Positions 35,778-44,741 of a stretch of 64,000 nt of DNA are shown here, in pieces. Position 1 is the first letter of the stretch; the number at the start of each line of letters is the position of its first letter. Source of the DNA: Sphingobacterium athyrii (GTDB lineage Bacteria > Bacteroidota > Bacteroidia > Sphingobacteriales > Sphingobacteriaceae); assembly GCF_003071065.1 (NCBI RefSeq), contig NZ_QCXX01000001.1, positions 496,001 through 560,000 on the forward strand, given 5' to 3'. Made by a program: the position numbers and the translations under genes. The notes under the pieces were generated by a model. That model ran no database searches. It was not told the origin of the DNA and saw only the letters and a list, made by a program, of their open reading frames with translations.

Positions 35778-37787
35778 TTAGATAAATAGTGCAACCAGCA
35801 GATCGATCACTTTAATTCCGATAAAAGGTACGAGAACACCTCCCACCCCAAATACGAGTAAGTTTCTCCGCAACAGCGCACTTGCACCGATAGGCTTATA
35901 AGCGACCCCTTTCAACGCCAATGGGATCAATAACGGAATAATGATCGCATTGAAAATCACTGCGGAAAGAATCGCGCTCTGAGGGCTGTTCAAATGCATG
36001 ATATTTAGGCCTTGCAGTGCTGGAATTGCCGTAATAAACAATGCTGGTATAATGGCAAAGTATTTGGCCACATCATTGGCAATACTGAAAGTTGTCAGCG
36101 TACCACGGGTCATCAGCAATTGTTTACCGATTTCCACTACCTCAATCAATTTCGTGGGGTCATTGTCCAGGTCTACCATGTTGCCCGCTTCTTTGGCGGC
36201 TTGGGTACCACTATTCATTGCTACACCAACATCTGCTTGTGCAAGAGCCGGGGCATCATTGGTACCGTCCCCCATCATGGCAACCAATCGACCATCGCCC
36301 TGTTCCTTCTTGATATAATTCATTTTATCTTCGGGTTTGGCTTCGGCAATGAAATCATCCACACCTGCTTTTTCAGCGATATATTTTGCGGTCAGCGGAT
36401 TATCGCCGGTTACCATCACGGTCTTAATTCCCATTTTACGCAGTCTTTCAAAGCGCTCCTGAATGCCAGGTTTAATCACATCCTGCAATTCGATCACGCC
36501 AAGTACCTGTTCGTTTTCGGCCACGACCAATGGTGTTCCCCCATTTTGCGAGATGGCCTTCACCCGTTCGTCTGTTTCGATGGGAAACGAATTCCCCGCT
36601 TTGGTCACGATATTACGTATCGCATCTGTCGCACCCTTGCGGATACGTGTGCCGGCAAAGTCTATTCCTGAGCTGCGTGTTTCGGCAGTGAACTTGATAA
36701 ATACAGGCTCCTGAACGCCGTAACTCGCTGGTTTTACTGCCGCCAATTCGACAATGGATTTTCCCTCAGGCGTTTCGTCGGCCATAGAACTTAAAACAGC
36801 GGCACGTACCAAACTATCCATTTCAACCGTATTTGCTGGATAAAAATTAGTCGCCTTCCGGTTTCCTATCGTAATCGTTCCCGTTTTGTCAAGGAGCAAT
36901 ACATCAATATCGCCCGCCGTTTCCACGGCCTTACCGCTTTTTGTGATGACATTCGCACGCAATGCTCTATCCATTCCGGCGATACCAATAGCTGACAGGA
37001 GACCACCAATAGTCGTTGGTATCAAACAGACAAAAAGCGATATAAAAGAAGCAATCGTGATACCTACATTGGCATAGTCAGCAAATGGCTTGAGGGTCAC
37101 CGTAACGATAATAAAAACCAGTGTGAACCCCGCTAATAGTATCGTCAAGGCAATTTCATTCGGTGTTTTCTGGCGACTGGCACCTTCAACCAAAGCGATC
37201 ATTTTATCCAGAAAGCTTTCACCCGGTTCTGTCGTCACCTGCACGACAATTTTGTCGGATAAGACTTTCGTTCCCCCGGTAACGGAACTTTTATCCCCAC
37301 CGGCCTCACGGATGACAGGGGCAGATTCACCGGTGATGGCACTTTCGTCTATCGTCGCCAACCCTTCTATAATTTCTCCATCAAGTGGTATGATGTCCCC
37401 TGCCTGACACACAAAGACATCATTTTTCTTTAATTGTGCAGAAGAAACGACCCGGCCATCCTGCAGTTTAGCAGGCGTCTCCTCACGGGTTTTACGAAGA
37501 CTGTCCGCCTGTGCTTTTCCACGGGCTTCGGCTATCGCTTCCGCAAAATTCCCAAAAAGCAAGGTCAGGAACAGAATGACAAATACAGTGAAATTATAAC
37601 CGAGCCCACCCTGTGAGGTTTCCCCGGTCATTATCCAAACACAAACTGCGGCCATAATCAGCGTTCCAATTTCCACCGTGAACATCACTGGATTGCGGAA
37701 CATTACCTTAGGATTTAGTTTCACAAAAGATTGCTTTAACGCTTGTTGTACAAGTTCTTTCTGAAACAATGTTTGTTGATTGCTCAT
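35778..37787 (-). CDS. kdpB: Potassium-transporting P-type ATPase subunit B
   Basis: A 669-residue catalytic P-type ATPase subunit of the high-affinity K+ pump. The phosphorylated Asp is Asp300 in DKTGTIT. The actuator motif TGES is at 152-155, and Ser155 is equivalent to the regulatory Ser162 of the E. coli protein. The hinge motif [16 protein letters not shown] is intact. Membrane helices lie at about 34-80, 215-262 and the C-terminal third. It starts 22 bases after kdpA. Confidence 0.98.
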   Translation of the reverse strand: MSNQQTLFQKELVQQALKQSFVKLNPKVMFRNPVMFTVEIGTLIMAAVCVWIMTGETSQGGLGYNFTVFVILFLTLLFGNFAEAIAEARGKAQADSLRKTREETPAKLQDGRVVSSAQLKKNDVFVCQAGDIIPLDGEIIEGLATIDESAITGESAPVIREAGGDKSSVTGGTKVLSDKIVVQVTTEPGESFLDKMIALVEGASRQKTPNEIALTILLAGFTLVFIIVTVTLKPFADYANVGITIASFISLFVCLIPTTIGGLLSAIGIAGMDRALRANVITKSGKAVETAGDIDVLLLDKTGTITIGNRKATNFYPANTVEMDSLVRAAVLSSMADETPEGKSIVELAAVKPASYGVQEPVFIKFTAETRSSGIDFAGTRIRKGATDAIRNIVTKAGNSFPIETDERVKAISQNGGTPLVVAENEQVLGVIELQDVIKPGIQERFERLRKMGIKTVMVTGDNPLTAKYIAEKAGVDDFIAEAKPEDKMNYIKKEQGDGRLVAMMGDGTNDAPALAQADVGVAMNSGTQAAKEAGNMVDLDNDPTKLIEVVEIGKQLLMTRGTLTTFSIANDVAKYFAIIPALFITAIPALQGLNIMHLNSPQSAILSAVIFNAIIIPLLIPLALKGVAYKPIGASALLRRNLLVFGVGGVLVPFIGIKVIDLLVALFI

Positions 37788-37809
37788 TTCTAAATTTTTT
37801 TTATTTTAA

Positions 37810-39498
37810 TTATTGCATGGAAAAATATTCAGCGATCGGCCCTAATGCCAATGCCGGGAAGAAGGATAGTGCTGCTATGATAACGATCACAGCAAATACC
37901 ATCATCCCGAATGTACTTGTATCGGTCTTCAGTGTACCTTCACCTTCCGGGATAAATTTCTTCTCGGCCAAAAGCCCGGCGATCGCCACTGGACCGATGA
38001 TCGGAATAAAACGTCCGAGCAACAGCACGATACCCGTAGAAATATTCCACCATAAGGTGTTGTCTCCCAGCCCTTCGAAGCCACTTCCATTATTTGCAGC
38101 CGAAGAGGTATACTCATACAATATCTCGCTAAAACCGTGGAATCCCGGATTGTTTAATGTAGATGCTCCCTGCGCCGGAAAAGCGGTCGCCAATGCTGTA
38201 CCGACAAGGATAAGAAAGGGATGGGCCAGCGCCACGATCATGGCTATCTTCATCTCACGGGCTTCCACCTTTTTGCCCATAAATTCGGGGGTACGGCCGA
38301 CCATCAATCCGCTGATAAATACGGCCAATATGATAAAAATAAAGAAGTTGAGGATTCCCGCTCCAACCCCACCATAAAATGCATTGACCATCATTGCAAT
38401 AAGTTCGTTCATACCTGACAATGGCATATAGCTATCGTGCATGGAATTCACCGACCCTGTTGAAATCATGGTCGTTACAATACTCCAGAAACCAGATGCA
38501 GCAGCTCCAATGCGAACTTCCTTACCTTCCATGGCGCCAAGAGAAGTGTCAATTCCCATATGTGCCACTGCTGGATTTCCGGCGATCTCCATCCTTATAT
38601 TTGGAATTGTCAGGATCAGGAAACCTATGGTCATTACAGCGAACATCATCCATGCAAACTTGCGCTTGCGGATAAAGAAACCAAACGCAAAAATCATAGC
38701 CATAGGGATTAGAAACTGAGCGACCATCTCCACCATGTTTGTCAGGTAGTTAGGGTTTTCCAATGGATGTGTGCTATTTGCACCAAAAAATCCACCACCG
38801 TTTGTCCCAAGATGTTTAATGGGAACAAATGCGGCAACCGGTCCTCTGCTCACCTGCACAGTATCCCCTTGCATATTGGTCATGGTATCCTTCCCCTCCA
38901 TCGTCATCGGCATTCCCTGAAAGACAAAAATTGCTGCAATGAGCAGACAAATTGGAAGTAGTATCCGCGTGCATGACTTAAGAAAAAACTCATAAAAGTT
39001 GCCAAGCTGCGTTGTGGTCTTATCTCTAAATGCTTTAAAAATGACCGCAGCTGCCGCCATTCCAATACCTGCCGTAACAAATTGAAGAAACATCAGCCAG
39101 ATCTGCCCAAAGTAACTCACCCCGGTTTCACCAGAATAGTGCTGTAGGTTACAGTTCACCAGAAAAGATATTGATGTATTGAAAGCAAGATCAGCCGACA
39201 TACTCGGGTTGCCATCGGGATTCAAAGGTAAATGGCTCATATTCATCAATACGGCCATGCTCAATAGGAACCAAACAAAATTTATGGTTAAAAGAGCAAC
39301 CAAATGCTGCTTCCAAGTCATCTGTACGGTCGGATTTATACCGCTAATTTTATAAAATAAACGTTCCAAGGGTTGAAAAACAGGATCAAGCCCTGTTTTC
39401 TCGCCCGCATATACTTTGGCGATATACCTGCCAAGTGGAAGTCCCAGCAGCAATGTGATGATAAACATTGCAACGATTCCAAAAATTTCTGTATTCAT
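37810..39498 (-). CDS. kdpA: Potassium-transporting ATPase potassium-binding subunit
   Basis: A 562-residue channel-like K+-binding subunit with about ten membrane helices. The pore-loop motifs of KdpA are visible: SISFLVNCNLQHYSGE (the TNTNWQ-like first loop), GTNGGGFFGANSTHPLENP and SSAANNGSGFEGLGDN. It is complete. A kdpF gene lies 126 bases upstream and kdpB 22 bases downstream. The function, high-affinity K+ selection and passage to the KdpB pump, follows from the well-known family. Confidence 0.98.
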   Translation of the reverse strand: MNTEIFGIVAMFIITLLLGLPLGRYIAKVYAGEKTGLDPVFQPLERLFYKISGINPTVQMTWKQHLVALLTINFVWFLLSMAVLMNMSHLPLNPDGNPSMSADLAFNTSISFLVNCNLQHYSGETGVSYFGQIWLMFLQFVTAGIGMAAAAVIFKAFRDKTTTQLGNFYEFFLKSCTRILLPICLLIAAIFVFQGMPMTMEGKDTMTNMQGDTVQVSRGPVAAFVPIKHLGTNGGGFFGANSTHPLENPNYLTNMVEMVAQFLIPMAMIFAFGFFIRKRKFAWMMFAVMTIGFLILTIPNIRMEIAGNPAVAHMGIDTSLGAMEGKEVRIGAAASGFWSIVTTMISTGSVNSMHDSYMPLSGMNELIAMMVNAFYGGVGAGILNFFIFIILAVFISGLMVGRTPEFMGKKVEAREMKIAMIVALAHPFLILVGTALATAFPAQGASTLNNPGFHGFSEILYEYTSSAANNGSGFEGLGDNTLWWNISTGIVLLLGRFIPIIGPVAIAGLLAEKKFIPEGEGTLKTDTSTFGMMVFAVIVIIAALSFFPALALGPIAEYFSMQ

Positions 39499-39624
39499 TT
39501 CAGTTGTGTAATTGTTGTTTGAAAGATTTTATTGTCTACCTTATTCGAAATCTCCTTCTTTCCATCAGAAATCTGTCGAACTTTTGGATAAAACTGAATT
39601 CGTCTACGGTATTTTTTAGTACTG

Positions 39625-39702
39625 TTAAAATTTTTCGGGTCTGAGGAGTACGTAACAAATGTATCCAAAAACCAATAGCGCCACTATAAATAAAGCTGTC
39701 AT
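39625..39702 (-). CDS. kdpF: Potassium-transporting ATPase subunit F (25 residues)
   Basis: A single-helix microprotein, MTALFIVALLVFGYICYVLL followed by RPEKF. The length, single membrane helix and the (R/K)PEKF ending match KdpF, which stabilises the KdpABC complex. It is too short for routine ORF calling and overlaps an unrelated longer frame (39536-39778) that is a shadow. The position, just upstream of kdpA on the same strand, is the expected one. Confidence 0.93.
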   Translation of the reverse strand: MTALFIVALLVFGYICYVLLRPEKF

Positions 39703-39713
39703 TTGTCTTATTA

Positions 39714-40079
39714 TTAATATATTGCCTGTTGCTGTCTTTTTTGAATTTCCAGAAAAGACAAGGGGAGACGGTATTCAATCCTTGTCCATTCTTCTGCCGA
39801 GTAGATCCGCTTTAGCCCCGCCAAGGATCGTACAAATAAATTCTCCATCATGTATTTGACATAATGATTACCTCGGTTATATAATGTCCCCAGAAAATGG
39901 ATATGCCGGCACAATTTATCGATATTACGATCAGCGCTCAATACGCGAAGGTGGTTGACCACTGCCTGTAATGCTCCGGCAAAATTATGTTTACGAATCA
40001 GAAGGTTAATTTCCGAACGAATCTCCCTATAGTGAAGTATAAGGTACATACCTACCCGATATTGATTTAATTTTTGCAT
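39714..40079 (-). CDS. Small helical protein (DUF7674-like), paralogue C, in the kdp operon
   Basis: The start is the ATG at 40079 (MQKLNQYRVGMYLI), giving 121 residues; the longer open frame upstream overlaps another microgene. The helical protein shares with paralogue B the order RG, N, EW, RLPLS (TLYNRGNHYVKYMMENLFVR, then EEWTRIEYRLPLSFLEIQK). It sits 11 bases upstream of kdpF and is probably co-transcribed with the pump. Its role in K+ homeostasis is unknown. It is the third family member in the window, 15 kb from the other two. Confidence 0.8.
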   Translation of the reverse strand: MQKLNQYRVGMYLILHYREIRSEINLLIRKHNFAGALQAVVNHLRVLSADRNIDKLCRHIHFLGTLYNRGNHYVKYMMENLFVRSLAGLKRIYSAEEWTRIEYRLPLSFLEIQKRQQQAIY

Positions 40080-40096
40080 GTTATTTTTTTCAAAAT

Positions 40097-40219
40097 TTAA
40101 CCGAGATACAGTTGATAGATCATAGCAAGTATCAAGATGATCATCACAACCTTCGCGATGCGGTCCATAGACCATTTGTTTGGAGATGAATACTCCTTAT
40201 TTTCTTTTAAATTTTTCAT
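40097..40219 (-). CDS. Single-helix microprotein in the kdp leader region (40 residues)
   Basis: The start is set at ATG 40219 (MKNLKENKEYSSPNKWSMDR). A charged N-terminal half is followed by one membrane helix (IAKVVMIILILAMIYQLYLG) running to the C-terminus. It lies 17 bases upstream of paralogue C and downstream of another microprotein on the same strand. The position suggests co-expression with kdp. No family is recognised; a pump-associated tail-anchored microprotein is the inference. Confidence 0.6.
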   Translation of the reverse strand: MKNLKENKEYSSPNKWSMDRIAKVVMIILILAMIYQLYLG

Positions 40220-40259
40220 GGCTAACATTAATGTAAGCGTTGTTCTATTTTGTGTTTTC

Positions 40260-40343
40260 TTAAATTTTTTCGAAGAAATCAACCATTTTAAAAAACAACC
40301 AAAAGCCAAGCAGTCCAGTGATTATCAGTACGAGTGTTATCAT
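40260..40343 (-). CDS. Single-helix microprotein, first gene of the kdp operon (27 residues)
   Basis: A 27-residue frame, MITLVLIITGLLGFWLFFKM then VDFFEKI. It has one membrane helix and an acidic-basic tail. It is a typical single-pass microprotein and resembles short VDFFEKI-ending proteins I recall in other Bacteroidota kdp loci, which is unverified. It is in the same direction as kdp, 40 bases upstream of the 40-residue microprotein. It was not detectable with a normal length cut-off. Confidence 0.6.
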   Translation of the reverse strand: MITLVLIITGLLGFWLFFKMVDFFEKI

Positions 40344-40391
40344 TATTGTGGGGATTAATAGTAAAGATTTGTAAACTATTTCTTGTCGCTC

Positions 40392-40415
40392 TCAGGGATA
40401 TTATGTCATCCCTGA
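40392..40415 (-). promoter_or_regulatory. Hairpin in the kdp leader
   Basis: TCAGGGAT pairs perfectly with ATCCCTGA around an eight-base loop, about 50 bases upstream of the first kdp microgene. There is no T tract on the minus strand. It may be a leader stem influencing translation or transcription of the kdp transcript. Confidence 0.4.
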
Positions 40416-40596
40416 TCCATAGATCTGCTCCAAGGTGGGTGGGCTCTTTGACGATTCTGTTATTTTTTTAATCATTTCCATTTTATATGCTTTGTCCCTA
40501 TAGGCCAAACGGTATTCCATAGTTTCCAAAGAATACATAAACAACTAAAAAACAGTATATTGAAAATAAAATAGTAAAAATTAAACTGATAAGACC

Positions 40597-40630
40597 TTAT
40601 CAAAATGATAGACTTATTTTATCAAAATGA
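40597..40630 (-). promoter_or_regulatory. 12-base direct repeat upstream of the kdp operon
   Basis: TTATCAAAATGA (plus-strand form) occurs at 40597-40608 and again at 40619-40630, a 22-base period equal to two helical turns. The first copy is part of a TTATCA-AAA-TGATA half-dyad. The layout fits a dimeric response-regulator site, as expected for a KdpE-like activator, and lies about 255-290 bases before the first microgene. Confidence 0.45.
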
Positions 40631-40729
40631 GAATTGATGTGTAGAATTAGCTGTTAAAATTAGATTAAAAAACAGCAATAATATGTAAATTGGACCATAA
40701 AGGCTAACTAGTAAGCTGATATAAAATAG

Positions 40730-41461
40730 ATGCAGGAAAATAACTACGACAACCCTAAATTCTTTGAAGAATATAGCAAAATGTATCGCTCACAGAAGGG
40801 CTTACAAGGAGCTGGCGAATGGCATGAATTTCAGAAACTTTTCACAGATCTCAAGGACAAGACTGTTCTCGATTTAGGCTGCGGATATGGATGGCACTGT
40901 CGATATGTGATTGAAAATGGCGCAAAATCTGTTATAGGTGTGGATCTATCTGAAAAAATGCTGGAAAAGGCCCGACAGATCAATAACCTGGACAGCATTG
41001 AATATCAACGTGATGCAATTGAGTCGCTAACTTTCAAACCGGAGCAGTTTAATCTTGTTATAAGTTCTTTGGCTTTTCATTATGTAAACGACTTTGAAAC
41101 ATGCTGCCAAAATATTTATAACTGGCTAAAACCCGAAGGACAATTTTTATTCTCGGTCGAACACCCAATTTTTACTGCACAGGGCAAACAGGACTGGATC
41201 TACAAGAATGACGGGGAGAAACTCCATTGGCCGGTAGACAATTACTTTTTAATAGGTTCCAGAGAGACAACGTTTTTGGGAAATGCTGTCCTGAAATACC
41301 ACAGAACTGTTACGTCTTACATTGGCAGTATCCTAAAAAGCGGATTTAAAATAAACGCTTGTGTCGAGCCTGAACCCAGTAGAGAAATGCTAGAGAATTT
41401 CCCAACAATGAAAGATGAGTTGAGAAGGCCCATGATGTTGATTATTTCTGCTGAAAAATAG
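40730..41461 (+). CDS. Class I SAM-dependent methyltransferase
   Basis: A 243-residue methyltransferase with the SAM-binding motif VLDLGCGYGWHCRYV (about residues 45-59), the acidic ribose contact GVDLSEKML and the post-motif region FNLVISSLAFHYVNDFE. The C-terminal part (SVEHPIFTAQGKQDWIY) is like the Methyltransf_11 group acting on small molecules. It is monocistronic. The substrate is unknown. Confidence 0.9.
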   Translation: MQENNYDNPKFFEEYSKMYRSQKGLQGAGEWHEFQKLFTDLKDKTVLDLGCGYGWHCRYVIENGAKSVIGVDLSEKMLEKARQINNLDSIEYQRDAIESLTFKPEQFNLVISSLAFHYVNDFETCCQNIYNWLKPEGQFLFSVEHPIFTAQGKQDWIYKNDGEKLHWPVDNYFLIGSRETTFLGNAVLKYHRTVTSYIGSILKSGFKINACVEPEPSREMLENFPTMKDELRRPMMLIISAEK

Positions 41462-41590
41462 AAACCACATGGGCATTTCATGTAACAAATTCACATAAGT
41501 GTCTGCATTTATAAAAGAAAGTAAACATTAAAAATTATTTTAGTAAATCAAATTCCTAAGAACACTTTCATATACGACAAACTTTAAACA

Positions 41591-42322
41591 ATGATAAACT
41601 TAAACCTATTCAAAAAAATTGTTGTTGCTGTCTTTATCGGCTGCCTATTCTATTCGTGTAAAAATGAGGCGAATGCCCCAAACACCTTAACTGAGAAAGA
41701 ACAAAAAGAGGGCTGGCAACTTTTATTCGATGGTACAACATTGAACAATTGGCATACGTACAACAATGAAAAAAAAGCACCGACCGCTTGGCTGGTAAGA
41801 AACGGCACAATCTACTGTGATCCAAACAACGAAAGTCAAAAATATGACCTTATTTCCAACAGCGATTATAAAAATTACGAGTTTAAATTTGAATGGAAAC
41901 TTGAAAAAGAAGGCAATAGTGGTGTTTTTGTCAACGTACAAGAGCGGCCTGACATCAATGCAACTTATCATTCTGGACCAGAATATCAGTTACTTGCTGA
42001 CTCACATCCCGACTTTGATAAACCGTTGAAACGCGCGGGTTGTCTCTACATGTTTTTACCGCAGCAAAATTTTGTCAATACCAAAGCAAAAGATGACTGG
42101 AACCAATCGAGCATTGTACAGAAAGATGGTAAAATCACATTCTATCTGAATGGTGCAGTTACAGCAGAAATGGATTTCAATTCACAAAAGTGGAAAGACA
42201 TGGTGAAACACAGTACCTTCAAAGATTTTCCAGAATTCGGTAAACATACGAGTGGAAAGCTTGCCCTTCAGGACTGGTCAAGAGGTGTATCCTTTAGAAA
42301 TATAAAAATAAAACAGCTGTAA
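41591..42322 (+). CDS. DUF1080 (3-keto-disaccharide hydrolase-type) lipoprotein
   Basis: A 243-residue lipoprotein with its lipobox at LFYSC (Cys23). The mature domain is a concanavalin-like beta-sandwich of the DUF1080 family: GWQLLFDGTTLNNWHTY, KFEWKLEKEGNSGVFVNVQE, and the final strand WSRGVSFRNIKIKQL. Related proteins act on 3-keto-glycosides, from the literature on the family. It is not linked here to the usual oxidoreductase genes. A very strong terminator follows 15 bases after the stop. Confidence 0.9.
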   Translation: MINLNLFKKIVVAVFIGCLFYSCKNEANAPNTLTEKEQKEGWQLLFDGTTLNNWHTYNNEKKAPTAWLVRNGTIYCDPNNESQKYDLISNSDYKNYEFKFEWKLEKEGNSGVFVNVQERPDINATYHSGPEYQLLADSHPDFDKPLKRAGCLYMFLPQQNFVNTKAKDDWNQSSIVQKDGKITFYLNGAVTAEMDFNSQKWKDMVKHSTFKDFPEFGKHTSGKLALQDWSRGVSFRNIKIKQL

Positions 42323-42337
42323 CGTATCTAATGCAAA

Positions 42338-42385
42338 CCACAAAAAAGTCCTTCGTTTTTGTATAAACGAAGGACTTTTTTGTGG
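42338..42385 (+). terminator. Very long perfect terminator hairpin
   Basis: A 21-bp perfect stem (CCACAAAAAAGTCCTTCGTTT and its complement) with a six-base loop. The T run (CTTTTTT) is inside the 3' arm. It ends the DUF1080 gene transcript. Confidence 0.85.
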
Positions 42386-42545
42386 CTTATATTGCCTATT
42401 CGTCCAAACTATTTGGTTATTCAGCCCTTATCTGAACATTAGAAATTACGAATAAAGTCCAAGTGATTTCATCGCGATTTACAATCACTCTTAGTTTCGA
42501 CAGTGGGTATCATTTTACCGGGTACCTTGGAAAAATTTTATATTT

Positions 42546-42565
42546 ACTGTTCGAGAATGAACAGT
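42546..42565. promoter_or_regulatory. ACTGTTC-N6-GAACAGT inverted repeat upstream of the S41 peptidase gene
   Basis: A perfect 7-bp inverted repeat with a six-base spacer, about 117 bases before the S41 peptidase start. The symmetry and lack of a T tract suggest an operator rather than a terminator. No regulator can be named. Confidence 0.35.
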
Positions 42566-42681
42566 TATGCCCGTCATCGGACATTTCAAAAATTTATAAA
42601 AAACGTATCTAATTCATAACAAAGAAACTATGAATTTGGCTAAATAATTGTAATTCCACTGTTATTTAAAACTATAATAAT

Positions 42682-44142
42682 ATGTTTAAGCTTATTTTGC
42701 CATTTGCTTTTATTTTAATTTTCAGCTGCAATCTACAAGCGCAAAATTGCAATTGTGCTGAAAATCTTAAATGGGTCAAAAAAATTATTGAGGAAAATGA
42801 TGCTGGTTTTCAATATGCTTTAGATCAGAAGGGACAGGATGCATATCAGGCGCATAACGCGAAAATTGAGCAGAAATTAGCGGGAATTAAATCAAACTTA
42901 GATTGCACAAAGCTCTTGTCAGAATGGCTACAGTTTATCCGCAAAGGGCATTTGTCAATAAACCGAATCGACGGAAAAGATGTTGATTCATTAGTTTCTG
43001 ATACTGGTTTTATCACTAAGAACAATCATCCTACTGTGAGCATATCGGAAGACGAGTTCAGGAATTACCTTACTATAAAAAAAGAACAAAATCTAGAAGG
43101 GATATGGGATTCTCCTCCCTACAAAGTAGCTATCAAAAAGTATCCTGAGGGGTATAAGGGGATTATAGTCAGCTCTACCGCAGATAATTGGATGTTAGGT
43201 GACGTTAAATTCGCCCTAAACAATGAATTATCAGAAGGTATCTATTATCTTAGAGATAAAACTCCGGAAAAAATATCGTTTACGCTACCTATTGGCAAAA
43301 ATATGTTTCAACTGGGCAATTATTTATATACAAAAATATATCCAATAGTAGAAAACACTCCTTTAGAGGCTGATTTTGTAAAATCATATTCAACAGGTAA
43401 ACCTTATCTGCAAAAGATTAATGCAAAAACAATTCTGTTGCGTATCCCTAGCTTTAACGGTAGGCAAAAACAAACGATTGATAGCCTTATCGCCATCCAT
43501 AGACCGCAGTTGGAAAAAATAGAGAACCTAATTATTGATATCCGAAATAACGGTGGTGGCAGTGACGGCAGCTATGCTGAAATTATTCCATTTCTATATA
43601 CAAACCCCATTCGTACCATTGGAGTAACATTTTACTCCACAAAATTAAACAACCAACGGATGTTAGATTTTTGCAAAAACTATAAAGAATATGGTATAGA
43701 TCCCATGGAAATTCCTTTCTACAGGGCTGCATATGATAGTTTAAATAACCATTTGGGGGAATTTGTCAATCTTAGGCCAGACCGAAAATTGGTCCGTATT
43801 GATTCCGGCTATTCAACACTCCCCTATCCCAGGCAGGTGGCTATCATCATTAATGGTGGAAATGGAAGTACTGCGGAGCAATTTTTACTTGAGGCTAAGC
43901 AAAGTAAAAAAGTAAAGCTCTTTGGTACAACAACTTCAGGTGTACTGGATATATCGAATATGTATTTTGTAGAGTCACCTTGTAAAGAATATAAATTAGG
44001 CTATGCACTCAGCAAAAGTTACCGAATCCCCAATATGGCTATAGACAATAAAGGGATACAACCAGATTATTATATTGACCAAACTATACAAAATACAGAA
44101 TGGGTGGACTACGTAAGAAAGATACTGGAAGATTCAAAATAA
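42682..44142 (+). CDS. S41-family peptidase
   Basis: A 486-residue exported protein with a signal peptide (about 1-20, NLQAQ). The S41 tail-specific protease domain occupies about 260-480: LIIDIRNNGGGSDGSYAEII, and the nucleophile Ser396 in NGGNGSTAEQF, then KLFGTTTSGVLD. The N-terminal 250 residues are a helical/beta region without a PDZ domain that I can see. It is a periplasmic or surface protease of unknown substrate, transcribed alone. Confidence 0.88.
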   Translation: MFKLILPFAFILIFSCNLQAQNCNCAENLKWVKKIIEENDAGFQYALDQKGQDAYQAHNAKIEQKLAGIKSNLDCTKLLSEWLQFIRKGHLSINRIDGKDVDSLVSDTGFITKNNHPTVSISEDEFRNYLTIKKEQNLEGIWDSPPYKVAIKKYPEGYKGIIVSSTADNWMLGDVKFALNNELSEGIYYLRDKTPEKISFTLPIGKNMFQLGNYLYTKIYPIVENTPLEADFVKSYSTGKPYLQKINAKTILLRIPSFNGRQKQTIDSLIAIHRPQLEKIENLIIDIRNNGGGSDGSYAEIIPFLYTNPIRTIGVTFYSTKLNNQRMLDFCKNYKEYGIDPMEIPFYRAAYDSLNNHLGEFVNLRPDRKLVRIDSGYSTLPYPRQVAIIINGGNGSTAEQFLLEAKQSKKVKLFGTTTSGVLDISNMYFVESPCKEYKLGYALSKSYRIPNMAIDNKGIQPDYYIDQTIQNTEWVDYVRKILEDSK

Positions 44143-44270
44143 TTGTTAGTTTTCAAAAAAGACCCGGATACTCAAACAAATCAGCGTTATCAATTTCACT
44201 TGCACCCATTATAACCAAATTCACTGAGGCACAAGGTATCTCAGAATTAAAATTTAAAAAAAACAAAAAG

Positions 44271-44741
44271 TTATCGCAAATCAATACGCGCATCTATCCA
44301 AAAATAAGCCTGATTTTTGCGGAATAGATCTTCAGGTATCTGATGATTATAAATCAACTCTTCCAACGTATTAAAGTTGTAGCGCAGCATATCATCATTC
44401 TTGAATTGGATAGGGCGTAAAATTGCGTCTTCATCATCAATAAAAATATCTGACTCGAAAAGATTAATCTGATGCGCAGAGACCCAGGCAATGGCAGCTA
44501 CCTTATCCATTCTTATCAGTGCCTTGGCTGCTTCTTGATATTGTTTCATCTCCCAAGGGAGATCTTCAGGATAGTGGGAGGCAACATAATCCTGATAAAT
44601 TTTTATATCTCCTATACGTAGGCATTCATTGCGAAGCAACAACCTCGTGGTATCACGCGCGAAACTAATATAGTCCGGATGCATAAACAGTCCGTATCGT
44701 TTACTATACATTGCTATCTTGTCTGCCAATTCCTGCCTCAT
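44271..44741 (-). CDS. Hypothetical protein
   Basis: A 156-residue soluble protein, mostly helical, with acidic stretches (FESDIFIDDEDAI). No signal peptide, membrane helix or family motif is visible. Codon and amino-acid use look normal and the frame does not conflict with another gene. It lies convergent to the S41 peptidase gene, 128 bases apart. The function is unknown. Confidence 0.65.
   Translation of the reverse strand: MRQELADKIAMYSKRYGLFMHPDYISFARDTTRLLLRNECLRIGDIKIYQDYVASHYPEDLPWEMKQYQEAAKALIRMDKVAAIAWVSAHQINLFESDIFIDDEDAILRPIQFKNDDMLRYNFNTLEELIYNHQIPEDLFRKNQAYFWIDARIDLR

Larger units (their letters stand above)
40344..40729. other. kdp upstream region with hairpin and direct repeats
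   Basis: This 386-base gap between the divergent kdp cluster and the methyltransferase gene carries an 8-bp hairpin at 40392-40415 and a 12-base direct repeat at 40597-40630. Both are listed separately. It should hold both promoters. No other gene is visible. Confidence 0.6.

Noticed and set aside
36012..36671. A 219-codon plus-strand frame opposite kdpB.
   Set aside because: It is antisense to the most conserved kdpB motifs and has no independent support.
37769..38377. A 202-codon plus-strand frame opposite kdpA.
   Set aside because: It is antisense to the kdpA C-terminal half and its composition mirrors that gene.
39536..39778. An 80-codon minus-strand frame before kdpA.
   Set aside because: It is in a different frame from both kdpF and paralogue C, which account for the same bases much better.
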